A DNA stretch of 64,000 bases from Camellia lanceoleosa. Its lineage: Eukaryota; Streptophyta; Magnoliopsida; Ericales; Theaceae. Where the stretch lies: the NCBI GenBank assembly GCA_025200525.1, contig CM045770.1, forward strand, positions 123,853,429 to 123,917,428, given 5' to 3'. Each line of letters opens with the position of its first letter. Position 1 is the first letter of the stretch. A program made the translations under genes and the position numbers. Of this stretch, positions 47,592-59,899 are shown one piece after another. Under the pieces are notes generated by a model, which worked only from the letters and a program-made list of their open reading frames with translations, was not told the DNA's origin and made no database searches.

Positions 47592-47984
47592 TTGAAAAAA
47601 AAAATTTTAAAAAAAATTCAGAATCGGGGGAGCAGCCCTCCTGGCCCTCCGCTCCGCCGTCGCCGTCTTCTTCGTCGCTGATTCCTCGAGAAGAAGCTCT
47701 CTCGAGATCGAGATCGAGATCGTCTCCGTTGGGCTCCTCTCTTCGCTTCTTCCGTGATACTCGAGATCGTCTTTGTTGGAGATGAAACTCCAGCTTCTTC
47801 CTCGCAATCGATCGTCGAAGGAAGTTGATTCACGTCGATTCCTTTCAGCAACGATCTCGTCTCGACTCTGCAAGTCTCCGAGTTTCGATCTGCACGTATA
47901 GATCCCCAAATCAGTGAAAAAAAAAAAAATTCAGATTCGGGGGATTTCAAAATTCCCCATATGGCCGAGGCGACGATAGAGGAG

Positions 47985-48245
47985 AGAGAAGAGGCCTGGA
48001 TTGGGGAGAAGAGGTTGTGTTGGAGGTAGAGGTTGGGGAGGGAGGAGAAGTCGGAGGGGAGTGGGCCGGAGAGGAAGTTGAATCGGAGGCCGAGGTGTGG
48101 AGGTGGGTCAGATTGGAGATGGAGTTGGGACGGAGTTGGCCGGAGAGGCCCATGGCGGGGTGGCGGAGCTGGGTGACGGAGGAGGAGGAGGAGGAGGAGT
48201 CGCAGGAGACGCCAACATGTGGGTGGGAGGGAGGTTCCAGAGGAG
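47985..48245 (-). pseudogene. captured LRR receptor-like kinase exon fragment
   Basis: Minus strand. HPHVGVSCDSSSSSSSVTQL, then MGLSGQL and NSISNLTHLH in one frame, continuing after a frame change as GLRFNFLSGPLPSDFSSLPN and LYLQHNLFS. These are the cap and first leucine-rich repeats of LRR receptor-like kinases of the type often annotated as probable inactive receptor kinases. No kinase domain or transmembrane part is present. The frameshift and truncation make it non-functional as a receptor. The separate GC-rich block 47630-47900 is probably another captured segment; I do not recognise it. Confidence 0.75.
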
Positions 48246-48438
48246 GATCTGCCTCCGACGGCGTGAGCGAGGCCAGGAGGCCGCCTCCCCGAATCAATTT
48301 TTTTTTTTTTTTTGGGGTTTGGCTCACCAAATCATCTCAGCCGTTGATTTATGAATGGGACACGTGTTGCACCAGGAGGGATCACTCTAGAGGATCACTT
48401 CAGAGGATCACTCTAGAGGATCCGCTCGCTGTCCAACC

Positions 48439-48947
48439 TGGTTACGTGACTACTACTCCACTCAAAACCGCAGAGTCGCTTACAAGCCAATTTATTAATT
48501 TATTTAAATTATATTGATCTTGGTTGGTATATTTTTTTAAGATAAAATTTGATAATTAAAAAGTAAAAATTAAAAATATTTCTATTCAATTTTTAAATAA
48601 TTAGCTTATTTAAATTATTTTTATTTGATAAATTATAAGCATTGAATTAAAATAAGTTATAATTACCTCTTAAAATTTATACTAAACAGTCTAATTATCT
48701 CTCTATTTTTTATATGTCTTTTTATAATATGTAAAAGAAAAATATTAAACTTATTTAACACTTTTCAAAATAACTCTTAATTAACTGCCACTATATTCAC
48801 AAAAAATTTAAAATTAAAGACATTTTATTGAAATTGTTGTGGACAAAATTGGATTGGGTGAGGTTTAGATGGATATTGGATTCAGGGATGTTAGGCTTCG
48901 TTTGGAAATATTTTATTTTAATAAATATTAAAATTTTTGATTAAAAT
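48439..48947. other. AT-rich spacer
   Basis: No gene or element recognised. Confidence 0.5.
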
Positions 48948-50880
48948 ATGAGGGCCTTTTCTTAAATTAAGTTAAAATAGTAATTTATTTTTCAAACTAG
49001 GCCTAATTTTGATGAAATTTTCAAACTATGCTAAAACGCTATTACAAATCACGCTTTTGTTGTTTTTAAGACCCTTCCACAAAAACTTTATGAAATGGTA
49101 AAAGTATGATTACAACCCACGCTTTTAATTAAGAAAGCGTGATTACAAATCATATTTTTAAAAGAAATTTTTTTTTTTTTCATAAAACGAGATTTCAAAT
49201 CACACTTTAATTTTTTTTTTTTTTTTTGAGAAAACGTAATTTAGAACCATACTTTCAATATCATCACACACTCCACGCACTCACTCCACTCCACGCACTC
49301 ACTCTTTCTTCTCTTTTTTTTTTTTTTTCTCTCTCTCTCCCACAAACACTCATCTCTCTCTCTCTCTCTCACACACACACCAAACCAATATAATTTTTAA
49401 TATATATAAATTTTATTTTATAAAATTAAGATCAATATTAAATATATATAATAATAATTTATAATAAAAAATAATAATCAATTATATAAAATTAAGATCA
49501 ATATTTTTAAATAATTTTTTTTTCAAATATTTTTTTCAATTAATTTTTTCTTTCAATTAATCTTTTATTTTAATTAAATTTTTTCCCAATTAATTTTTTT
49601 TTAAATTAAATTTTTTAAATTATTTTTTTTTTCAATTATAATATGTGTGATCCTATTATTATAAATAATAAAAATAAATATAAATATTTTAGGTCTAAAC
49701 AAACAAATTTTCTATTTTATGTTTTTAAATTTTTAAAAATATTTTATTCAAACCAAACGCGTTTGTAATTTATGTTTTTCTAAAAATAAACAAAAACTAA
49801 CTTATAAAATTTTTGTAAACATAAACAAAAAAACGTAAACATTACCAAACGCTACCTTAGTCTTTAGGGATAAAATTTTATAAAATTGAAGTTAAAATAA
49901 ATTTTAAGAATTAAACTATAAATCCTAAACTCTAAAATAAAAATAAATAAATTTTAAGAATTAAACCCTAAACCTTAAAATAAAAAAATAAATTTTATCC
50001 CTAAACACTAAGGTAGCGTTTGGTAACATTTACGTTTTTTGTTTATGTTTACAAAAATTTTATAAACTGATTTTTGTTTACTTTTAGAAAAACATAAATT
50101 ACAAACGCGTTTTGTTTGAATAAAATGTTTAAAAAATTTTAAAAACATAAAATAAAAAATATGTTTGTTCAGGCCTAAAATATTTATATTTATTTTTATT
50201 ATTTATGACAATGGGATCACACATATTATAATTGAAAAAAAATAATTGAAAAAAATTTAATTAAAAAAAAATTAATTGAAAAAAAATTTAATTGGGAAAA
50301 AAATTAATTGAAAAAAAAATAATTGAAAAAAAAATTATTTGAAAAAAAATTATTTAAAAATATTGATCTTAATTTCATATAATTGATTATTATTTGTTAT
50401 TATAAATTATTATTATATATATTTAATATTGGTCTTAATTTTATAAAATAAAATTTATATATATTAAAAATTATATTAGTTTGGTATGTGTGACAGAGAG
50501 ATGAGTGTTTGTGTGAGAGAGAGAGAGAGAAGTGAGTGCGTGGAGTGGAGTGGAGTGGAGTGCATGATGTGTGTTTGATATTGAAAGGGTGGTTCTAAAC
50601 CACGTTTTTTTCAAAAAAAATTTTAAAACGTGGTTTGAAATCATGTTTTAAGAAGAAATTTTTTTTCTTTAAAAATGTGATTTGTAACTACGTTTTCTTA
50701 ATTAAAAGTATGGTTTACAACCACGCTTTTATCATTTCACAAATTTTCTATAGAAGGGTCCTAAAAATAGTGAAAGTGTGATTTGTAATAGCATTTTAGC
50801 CTAGTTTGAAAATTTCGTCCAAACTAGGCCTAGTTTGGAAAATAAATTACTATTTTGACTTAATTTTGGAAAAGGCCCAT
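48948..50880. mobile_element. giant foldback element, ~0.9-kb inverted arms
   Basis: Left arm 48948-49884 and right arm 49990-50880 are inverted copies: ATGAGGGCCTTTTCTTAAAT outward at the left, ATGGGCCTTTTCCAAAATTA (complement) at the right. Matching internal blocks are 'caaatcacgctttt', 'ccacgcactcactcc' with its complement at about 50535-50560, and 'accaaacgctaccttag'. The central loop (49885-49989) holds two ~50-bp direct repeats built on 'aaattttaagaattaaac'. No transposase. Target duplication not resolved because both flanks are A-rich. Confidence 0.88.
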
Positions 50881-52007
50881 AAAAAAAAATTAGTATGTTT
50901 GAAATGACATTTTAATTTTTTAAGAAAATATGTGCAAAAATAAAGAAAAAAAAATATTTAAACTTTTTAATATAAATTGTTGGTTTTTTAATTTTTTTAA
51001 TAATTTTTTAACTTTTAAACTAAAATATTAAGTTGCTAAACAAGACTTTAATTTGAAAATTTTAATAGATTTTAAAATTTATTTAAAGTTAATTCCTTAG
51101 ACTTTTGAATTGATCTCAAACGAATTTTTATCGAATCATTTGTTATATTTATATAATTTCAAATTTATCAAATCAAACCAAAGGAATAATTGACTATACA
51201 AACCAAATACAAGTCAAGTTTAAACTATTTAACTCGTTTCCCGTCCCTAATTGGAGACCCTAGTTTTTCAATAAGTGATTGAGACTGCTTTTGCATACAA
51301 TTTATATTGTCAAAATAGTTATGTTAATTATCTACTTTCAACCAGAATTTACAAATAATTGTACGTTGAACTGAACAGGCCGAGCTTAGAACAGAGAAAT
51401 GTTTGTGGTTAGGTTCAATTCAAATAATTGACAATAAAACAAAATATTGTTAGGTATATATATTGACGAACGGATTAAAAATTGTCAACATCACTTTAGG
51501 AGAATAATGGAAAATTAATAATAAAATATTATGAAAATAAATCAAAGTTCTGAAATTGTGGAGGACCCACAAGTAGATTGGAACTCAGGCTTGCAAACGA
51601 CTTTGCAAGAATGGGAAAGAAAATCCCTGCATAATAAGAGTATTTTCAATCAGCAAAATTAAGAATTTCAGCTCACAAAATAGTAGAAAAAGAACGAGCA
51701 CCAATGGCACGGTACGAGTCAGAGTCATCCGATCCAAAAATAATTTTTCAAAGCTTGTCACGCCAAAGGATATCCAAGCGATTACAACTCCAAAACTCGA
51801 GCTGACATGGCAAGATTTAGTGTTCTTCAGATAGGATCTCAAAGGGGCACGGGCCAGGACCCTGATATTCATAACATGGAGTGTAACTTCTTTTCACCCG
51901 AGAAATCCATACAACCAAACTCGTGAAAACCACATTCAATTGATTTCAAGTGCCAAAAATCACACAAGGATGGAGGAGTGAAACCTGTGATTGGGGAGCC
52001 CATACTC
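50881..52007. other. spacer and 3' flank of the PIGM gene
   Basis: AT-rich up to about 51540. 51590-52007 is likely 3' untranslated sequence of the PIGM gene on the minus strand. Confidence 0.5.
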
Positions 52008-54894
52008 TCACTCGTGCTTCATTGGTCTCTTCGCACTTGTATGCCCTAACTGCTTGAACAATGGAGAGAATCTGTGGCGGAGGACTATTCTGATCAGGAT
52101 GAAAGTATTAGCAGCCAAGAATACTAAGCTTGCAGCCCAGAGCTGTCGGAAGACATTCTTGCCTTTGAATTCAAGAAGATAACCCCACATTAACCAATGG
52201 GTTTGAGCTCCCATCCATATGAAAATGGATGACAAACCTTCCCATTTAAGTTTCATATTGCTCCATGGCAATATCAGAGGCAAGAGGCAGAAGAACCACA
52301 CAAAGTACTGTGCTGTAATGACCTGTCAAAAGATATAACCCTTTAAATTTACAAAACCAAATGCGTGATAAGTACAAATTTCCCTATAAAAGACCATATT
52401 TTCATAATTAAAACTTATTTATGGATGTAGGCAGAGACATTCTGTTCAGGACCGACTAGAGCACTCATGTCCCTCCAGCAAATACCATTGTACATTCAGC
52501 CAAGTTCATAAATTAAAAAGTTATTCCAATAGTAAATACGTAAATATCGTAAATTTTACATACCTTATTGAATGCTACAAATGCTACGGTCTGTACGAAG
52601 AAACAGAAAGGTAAATCCTGTGCAAAGCGGAGAACGAGAGCTAGCTGTACTATAAATTGAGGCAGAAAAGAGATGAGCTTTTCCAAAACTGAAAACTCAT
52701 GTACATAATGAAGATAAATGTGGTAAAAATATATTGAGAAATTGTGTCTTGGGTCAGTACGAGTCAGATGGTACAGCAGTGCCTCATGCAAGAACTCCCA
52801 GCGATATAGATAGAAAAATATTCCAGTACAAATGACGAAGACTGACCCAGAGATTAGCCCAAACATAAGTCTCTCCCGTGTCAACATGCTAGTCAAAGCA
52901 ACCCATACACGGTATGTAACAGTAACTTCCTTGACGCTGAAATTTTGGGCTGACTTTCGGTTACTGGAACTCCATTCTGTGAGAGCAGGCTTCTTATGAG
53001 ACCGGAAGTGGAGAGGATCAAGAACTAAGATGATAGGAAGCGCATATATTATAGGATAGATTCTTAAATGGACAACAAGCCCATACCACAATGCAGCTTG
53101 TAACAAATTACCTGCGAACCCATAAACATAAAGTTGGGAGATTAATAAATGTTTGTAGTGATTTGAAAGGGATGAATCAGTATTTTGTGCATAAAATCAA
53201 GGAAAATTTCTACAATTTCATTGCAACACCCACTCTCCATGTTCCAAAAGTGCAAAAGGGAAGTCGGCAAATGAAAGACCATTTCTTCTTCAACTTCTAA
53301 GGTTCAAACATGTGATGCTTTCCCCTTTAACTTCAACAAAATTCTCAATTAAAATGCTATGTAGGGTAAAAGAAAGTTCCAGTTTACCAACTGCAGTGGT
53401 TTGCTTTTGTCTCCTAAACAGTAAAGAACGTAGTCCGAACCCTGCATCAAACTTAATGTTTGCAATTTCAAGAATAGTGCAATACAGATTGTGTTCAAAA
53501 CAAGGTTACGTCTTACAGTTCAAACAGGAAAACATACTCCAAAAAGTTTCTGCCCACAGTCCCACTTAGAGACTTTTGGCATTTAAAAAAGATTATCTGG
53601 CTAAAGATTAAAATTCTTTCCAAGGATTCTTCAAGAGAATTCTCCTCTCTTTATATCAAACATGCATATAGCATCTTCCTTTAATGTCTTGTCATTTCTT
53701 TAGCATCTACTCTTGGAATTTAGTCAATGAAGAGTTCTACAAACACAATTTTAAGGCATCGTTTAAGATTAATAACTGCCACCCTAAGAAACCAGCACAA
53801 TGTTATTTATTTGAGAAGGTGATATAAAGAAGTAGAAGTTATACCATTCATGAGACAGATAATGATCCACAAAACCATGGCACAAACAATGGGCTCGCAG
53901 TTCCCACGGGTTCCAATAGTGAAGGTAAATGGATTGAAGAGCCATATCATTACAGAAAGGGTGGATAGATTCTCAGGCACCCCTCTTAGCTTCAGAATGT
54001 TGCGGATAAATAACCCTACAAGTAAATCTGCAGTGTGAACAGGATGTAAGATTCACGATTGTCTTAGTTTTCTAACAAAATAGAAGAGACAAAAACAAAA
54101 GTCACCGACTTGTAAATGGAAAAATAAAAACATGAGTTCTGTTAATATCTAAAGTTAAAGTCAGATTTTAAAATATTCATGAGCCATCAAGAGTTGTGCT
54201 GCAGCCCATGCCTGTCCTTGCATGGCTTGAAGTTTGAACAAAAATAAATAGATTGACAGGTACCTCATAATTAGGACCCGACAATTTTACAGCATACACT
54301 TGTAAAGTTACAAGACGTGGCAAATAGCTGGGATTCCTTGTACAGTTAACATGTACAATAGTTCCATCATCATAAGCACCAGGTGTTTTTCAGATCCTTA
54401 ATGAAAAGTGGTTAATCCCCAGAAAGTTTTGAAAGCTTCCACTTAAATACAATAACATAATATGGATCCAACAGTAAATATAAATCAGTCAACACCTGAA
54501 CAAAGTCTGATACACCAACACACCGAACTATCAAACAAATAATGTAAATGTTTCCCTTATTTTATTTTATTTTATTTTCTTCAAGAGATGTAGAACTCCA
54601 TCAACGAAAAAAAGATACAATACCTGAAACAGAGAAGAGAAACTTTCCCCATGAGCGATGGATGATTGAATTTGGTATGAGAAGAAATGCAATAAGAGGT
54701 GAGTACCGATAAGTAGTTCTTTTGTAAGGGGACTGGCCGGAGGCCATCAAGGAAGCAGCATCAGAAAACACCAGGTAATCAACATCTGTGTATCTGACCT
54801 CCATATGTGTGTCCTGCCATTCTCCATAGACAATTAAAAGGAGTCGAAGAACCCCTGAGAACAGAAACAGTGAACGAATATTTATTGATGGCAT
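52008..54894 (-). CDS. PIGM: GPI mannosyltransferase I catalytic subunit (PIG-M / PEANUT1)
   Basis: Four coding exons on the minus strand: 54624-54894, 53845-54027, 52564-53111 and 52008-52322. All have GT-AG junctions that keep frame, giving 438 residues, close to Arabidopsis PNT1. The enzyme adds the first mannose to the glycosylphosphatidylinositol anchor at the ER membrane. Visible motifs: the lumenal D-x-D motif in [14 protein letters not shown] (about residues 37-39), [43 protein letters not shown], and [16 protein letters not shown] followed by [15 protein letters not shown], with multiple hydrophobic segments to the C-terminus. The start is fixed by homology ([14 protein letters not shown]); the acceptor CAG lies two bases before the ATG, so a further leader exon exists upstream. 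No defects seen. Confidence 0.96.
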
Positions 54895-55697
54895 TCCTGC
54901 AAGGAAAAAAAAGAAAAGAAAAATGTAATTAGGAGCCAATTTCTTTGACTTGACACAAAATCTTATGATGTAAATAGCATATAATGTTTCTGTGAAATTC
55001 AATGATCTCTGTTGTCAATGATTCATGTTTGTTGAAGAGTCAAAAATACCAACTTTGCTTGTTGGCAGGGATAGCTGAAAGCCGCTGCTGTTACAGGTCA
55101 AACGAATTTGAAAATCATGAATGCATGTTAACATTTGGGTGTATTTAAAATGACTTTTCCTCAAACAAATTCTTGTCAATTGTTGTTCCATTATCTTTAA
55201 CTAGTTTCAAATGTAACCAAAGTCAATTTCTACTCTCTCTCAATAAACCAATTTATTAATGTAATTCATGAATTTCCTACCACGTGCCCACCAAACACAG
55301 AGATACATACATACAAACAAAACAACTACCTATCAATTTGCATCAGATTTAGGTCTGAGCAAAATCAGTCAGAATGGGGCAACTTCATGATTAAAATTTG
55401 TAATTTTTTACTTTTCAATAGAACAATAAAACCTATTCCTGGTTGCTGACAAATCTATTACTATTTGTCAATAAAATTATTGAAAAAAACAAAAAACAAA
55501 ATTGTAATATTTAAAGGCAAAGTATGAATCTAACCATAGAACATAAATTAATTGACAAGAAACACAGTTAGAGGCAATAATGAAGTAAATAGAAGTTGTA
55601 GCTAACACTGACTGAAAAAATAGCTGTGATGCGCGAGGCAACACTTATATTTGGAGACCCGGGTGGGTGCGAAAGTAGTGCGTTTACATTCACCGGC

Positions 55698-55735
<38 letters not shown>

Positions 55736-55842
55736 ACCCAGGTTGCAGGGATTTGTTGGGAGAGGAGGTTGAATTATTGTTATGACCTCCATGATCAACC
55801 ATAATAGCCAAGGAAGCCATTTATTGCCCATTTTTTAGGAAA
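54895..55842. other. PIGM leader intron and promoter region
   Basis: The acceptor immediately upstream of the ATG implies a leader exon here; 55650-55830 (GA/CT microsatellite at 55699-55731) is a plausible place. A frame starting ATGGCTTCCTTGGC at 55820 runs about 72 codons with no recognisable domain. Confidence 0.4.
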
Positions 55843-56491
55843 CTAGTTGGATCCCCATGCGCTACCCGCGTGGGGGTCCTGTTACATTTAAAAAAAATAC
55901 AATGTCATACTGATGGCAACACAAAATTGCTGCGAGGGAAACTTTTATTTGTTCTAGTTTTGTACCACCACTAATTACAAAACGAACTCCATCTCGAGGA
56001 AGCTAACTATTATTAGAAAACAAAGAGAAGAAATGTCGAAATGTCCATATATCTTTAAATTCAGTGACTATATTGTGTTTATACATCTCATGCAACTGAG
56101 GATACATTCTGTTTTGAGTCACATACTAAATGAACATAGGATACAATTGAATACTGTGACTATTGCGATAAAAGACCAACATGCAAACACTCATCTCCAG
56201 ATCCAATGACTTTTTTCTTCGATACTTTGAAAAGAACATCAATTTCTCTGCTCATAGGATAATTTCACAAATTGTGTTTGGTGCCAAAGTTTCAATACTA
56301 ACTTGAATAATAAAAAGCGAGATGAAATCCTTAATGCCGAGAGAACATAATTGCTAATGCACTTATACTAATTCAAGTAATATTGCGAATAAATGGCTCC
56401 AGGGAAACTTGCACGTGTCGTTCTGGCCGGGGACCCCGGTATACTGTACTAATATGTGTAGGTCCCCAGGAACCATGGGACCCCCTACTAG
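55843..56491. mobile_element. possible Helitron-derived segment with CTAG-hairpin ends
   Basis: Left: CTAG at 55843 with a GC hairpin (CCCCATGCGC...GCGTGGGG) just inside, flanked by A. Right: GGTCCC...GGGACC hairpin followed by CTAG at 56488-56491 and T. Both ends look like Helitron 3' termini in opposite orientations, so this could be two fragments. No TC 5' terminus found. Confidence 0.35.
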
Positions 56492-57141
56492 TAAATTCTT
56501 TAATGGCAATGTGTCAAGTAAAGAGAGCAAGCATGAATATCATACCACAATAAAAATCAATGTTGATGATTCTCTATGGCACAAACTTCCAAAACTTGTA
56601 GTTGGAAAATGGTGCAAGGAAGCGTTTGTTGGAAGCGAATAAATAAAATCTATTTTAGAATTTAGCTATACCTTCTTAAAATAAAAATAAAAAAATTAAA
56701 CGCTCCTTCGACATTGTCAACAATTAAAAGTACTTAGATGTGTGTTAACAATAGAAAAAGTTACGATAGTGGCAATGCATTTCATATTTGAAAACTGAAA
56801 TATTGAAAATCACAAATCCAATTTATAACACCCCAACCCAAACCCTGCCAACCAGTAAGCCAGCCCCTCCCTACCCAACTCCACACTCCACCTCCCTCCA
56901 TCTTCAATTCAATAATCCAAACCACAAACATTCCAAACCAATTCAAAACTCTCACCACTTCAAATGAAACTTTTCCAAAACCAATTCCATCAAAATCTTC
57001 CTATGCTGAGGACAAATTTCACCAACAAAAACCAAAACGGACCAAGCAACACACACACACACACACACCTTAATCTACATATCTTCCCAATGCTGCTTGT
57101 GAGATTGTCTCTTGGAGTGTTCTTTTGTTGTTGTTGTTGTT

Positions 57142-57200
<59 letters not shown>

Positions 57201-58538
57201 GTGGGGGTGGGCGGGGGACAGTTAATTTTTTTAAGCTCTTTTTTTTTTTTTTTTTTTTAAATATATATTTTATTGATGTCCTGTCTAATTGAATGTGCTA
57301 AAGAAATGTTGCTATAAGTTGAAAAGAATCCAAATTAGTTACCAATGCACAATGACTACAACTTCCACTTGCAATTTTCAATGCTATAACCATTATTTCT
57401 TTTTCCTCGTAACAATCAAATAGATTGGAAGTGCGAATGAACTGGGATCGCTTTGGGAACTGACATAACTTTTCTCTTTATGTATTAAAATTTGGGTTCT
57501 ACTTGGCCAATTGTCAATGTTGTGGATTTGTTTGAGAGGCATGTTTGAATTTGACCTTGTTTTCCAAACAATACTACAATTTATTCATCAGTAGGTATGT
57601 AATTGAGAATTCTCTCCACATGGAGTTAGTCAACCTTGTCATCATTCATCTAGTTAATTAATATTTAGTAAGCTTTCACACACTCAATGACTAGTGACCA
57701 CTTCATATATATATTATTGTTGATATTTTCAGTCAACTACTCTTTTTATATAAATTTCTGACTGAAGGAGTGCTCCACAATATTGGTGATATGCTCAAAA
57801 TATGCTTTATAGATTATAATCAGTACATTCAATACTGATACTACTACTGCCATTTGTTTGGATAAAAATAACATAGCATTAAAAATATTATTCTTACATC
57901 ATTCTAGATGCATTTGTGTAATTTTTTTTTTCTTTTCTTCAAATAGTAGACTTCTTCTCTGATTTATTCTCACATCATTCCAAACCCTAAAAACCTCTTA
58001 CATTTTCAAAGCCAACGTGGGATGGGCAAATGTTTGTGGTATGTGTTAGGCAACAGTGGCTCAAAGGTGTTATAATATTTATCACTACCAACGGTTCATA
58101 AAATTTACACCAATATAACCACAATGTTTTTTTCATTTTACAAATATACTACTGTGTAGTTTTCATCAGCTACAATTTTGAACCCAAAGGGAAAATCCAA
58201 TGAAATCATATTGTTGATTAGAGTGGTAAAAAAATATTCCAGGCAGGGAGAAGAAACTAATAAAAAAAAACAAGGTTTTCATCATCAATCCATGAACGTA
58301 TGTTATTATTGGGTTGGGCATATTATCAAACACATAGTGAGCAGAAGATAAAATTCTAGCAGAACAACAAAACAAAGACAGCAAATAGGTTGAGCCAAAT
58401 ATTGAATTGAATTGGGGCAAGGCAACAGAACAAGGAAATCACATACATACTGTCAAGCAAAGCACCCTAAAAAGCCAAAGAGCTTTCACCAAGAACCCAA
58501 TTAAAAGATCATAGTAGGCAAAGAAGGTAATGGTATAC
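56492..58538. other. intergenic, no gene recognised
   Basis: Includes the compound microsatellite at 57049-57256 and unique-looking sequence without credible coding frames. Confidence 0.5.
57049..57256. repeat. compound microsatellite (AC)n ... (GTT)n T-tract (GT)n G-rich T-tract
   Basis: An (AC)n run at about 57050-57068. Then GTTGTTGTT, about 30 T, about 14 GT units, a GTGGGGGTGGGCGGGGG stretch and another ~20-T run by 57258. Confidence 0.9.
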
Positions 58539-58660
58539 CTGGTTATTCTGTTTGCTGCGGATAGTAGATTCAGCCCACACAACACAAGGTTTGTATATAT
58601 AATGTTTTGCAGCAGACAGGTCATTCGCTATGGCCAGTGAAGAAGAGAACGAAATTTTTT
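58539..58660 (-). CDS. possible orphan exon, unidentified
   Basis: On the minus strand an open stretch reads ...SLAIANDLSAAKHYIYKP and CVVWAESTIRSKQNNQ, ending exactly at CAG|GTATACC, a plausible splice donor. Composition looks more protein-like than the surroundings, but I recognise no family, start codon or partner exon. It may be chance. Confidence 0.2.
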
Positions 58661-59209
58661 TTGATGTTTTGAGGACAAAAATCGTTATAAAAATATAGGA
58701 GAAATTAAAAAAAAAAAAATTTAAGTTTTTAATTTTATAAATTTAAATCCTCAGCTTTTAATTTATTTTTAAACTTAACTATTTGTTTATTTTAATTACT
58801 TTGTCTATTCCAAAATATTAATCATTTATTTTATTTTTTATTATCTTAAAATATTAGTCATTTTTTAAAAATTAATTACTAAAATAATGTGAATTTTCTA
58901 TTTTATCCTTATTTTAAATTTATTAACAACACAAAAAGTACAATTATGATAATTGATATTTTCAAAAAAATGTACCATTATAGGATAATTTTGAAAAATT
59001 AATATTTTTAAAGTGTAATAATCGTATTATAAGAAAAAGTTAAATTCCCTAAAATAGACTATTATTTACGAAGGGAGTAAATAAAATGGATAAAACATAG
59101 GTGTTTTAGTCATTAAGGAAGTAAACTAATGAAAATAAATATTTTAAATATTTTATGTATATTACATTGACTTTAATGATTAAAATATAATTTTTAATTT
59201 TTTTTTTTT
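58661..59209. other. AT-rich spacer
   Basis: No gene recognised. Ends in a T-tract beside the Pack-MULE target site. Confidence 0.5.
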
Positions 59210-59339
59210 TTTATCAATGGAAAAATTAGTCTAAGGTCCCTCTCCCATTTTTAGTAATGGAAGAGATCTACAATATTATTTTTTAATGTCTAAGGTCCTT
59301 CAACCCACATCTATCTATTACAGAGAAATTTGATATATC

Positions 59340-59890
59340 ACACGCTCTCTATCTCTCTCATGTTGCTTTTCTCTCTCTCTCGTTGAACAGCTGAACGCAG
59401 AGTTCACTCCATATGAAATTGATTCCTCTCCAAATCTTTCTTTAGAGCAAAATCTCTCTCCATTCTCAGAAAATTTGATCTAGTAGTGAAGCTATGGAGT
59501 TTTTGATCATCAATACAAAAAATTTATCAACCTCTGTACAAAGGAGACCGTTCCTGAACAACTTTCGACGTCTTCGATTGCCGGAAAAACTTGATCAGGC
59601 TAGGAAAATACAATCCTCTGCTTTTCACCGACGAAGATCTCATGTTTCTGGCACTGGAATCCAACGCTACCGGAACGTTTACAAATCTCGATCTCATCAC
59701 CATCACCTGGTGTGCGTAATTCTTCTCCACCTCGATCTCGATCTTCGATTTTCCATCTTCTCTCTCTTCTTCACATTCCTTGCTCTTCTACGTCTTGAAC
59801 ACCAACCAGAACGATGATTTCCTCCGATTAACTGGCGGCGAAACTTCGGCGAATCGAGAATGGAGAAACGGAATCGCGAGCAATCGAGTG
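59340..59890. other. host-like block inside the Pack-MULE, unidentified
   Basis: CT-rich leader-like sequence (59340-59390), then GC-richer sequence with several medium open frames on plus (for example SLVEQLNAEFTPYEIDSSPN ending at a stop near 59480, and LLFTDEDLMFLALESNATGT). None is continuous or recognisable. Probably captured exon or leader DNA. Confidence 0.4.
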
Positions 59891-59899
59891 CCGGAACAA

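Larger units (their letters stand above)
47486..48429. mobile_element. Pack-MULE carrying an LRR receptor-kinase fragment
   Basis: 944 bp with terminal inverted repeats starting GCGACCGGATCCTCTAGAGTG (left) and GCGAGCGGATCCTCTAGAGTG (right, complement). Homology continues inward to the 'aacggctgaga' blocks. Perfect 9-bp target duplication TGTCCAACC at 47477-47485 and 48430-48438, diagnostic of Mutator-like transposition. The interior is far more GC-rich than the surroundings and encodes host-like sequence instead of transposase. Confidence 0.93.

Noticed and set aside
47486..48429. GGATCCTCTAGAGT at both ends looks like a pUC-type cloning polylinker, raising vector contamination.
   Set aside because: The motif is part of long inverted repeats inside a perfect 9-bp target duplication, the sequence beyond the motif does not follow vector, and the flanks are continuous plant DNA.
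55602..55820. ATGGCTTCC-led frame upstream of PIGM as an extra coding exon.
   Set aside because: The conserved PIGM N-terminus starts at 54894, no splice signal joins the two in frame, and the frame runs through a GA/CT microsatellite.
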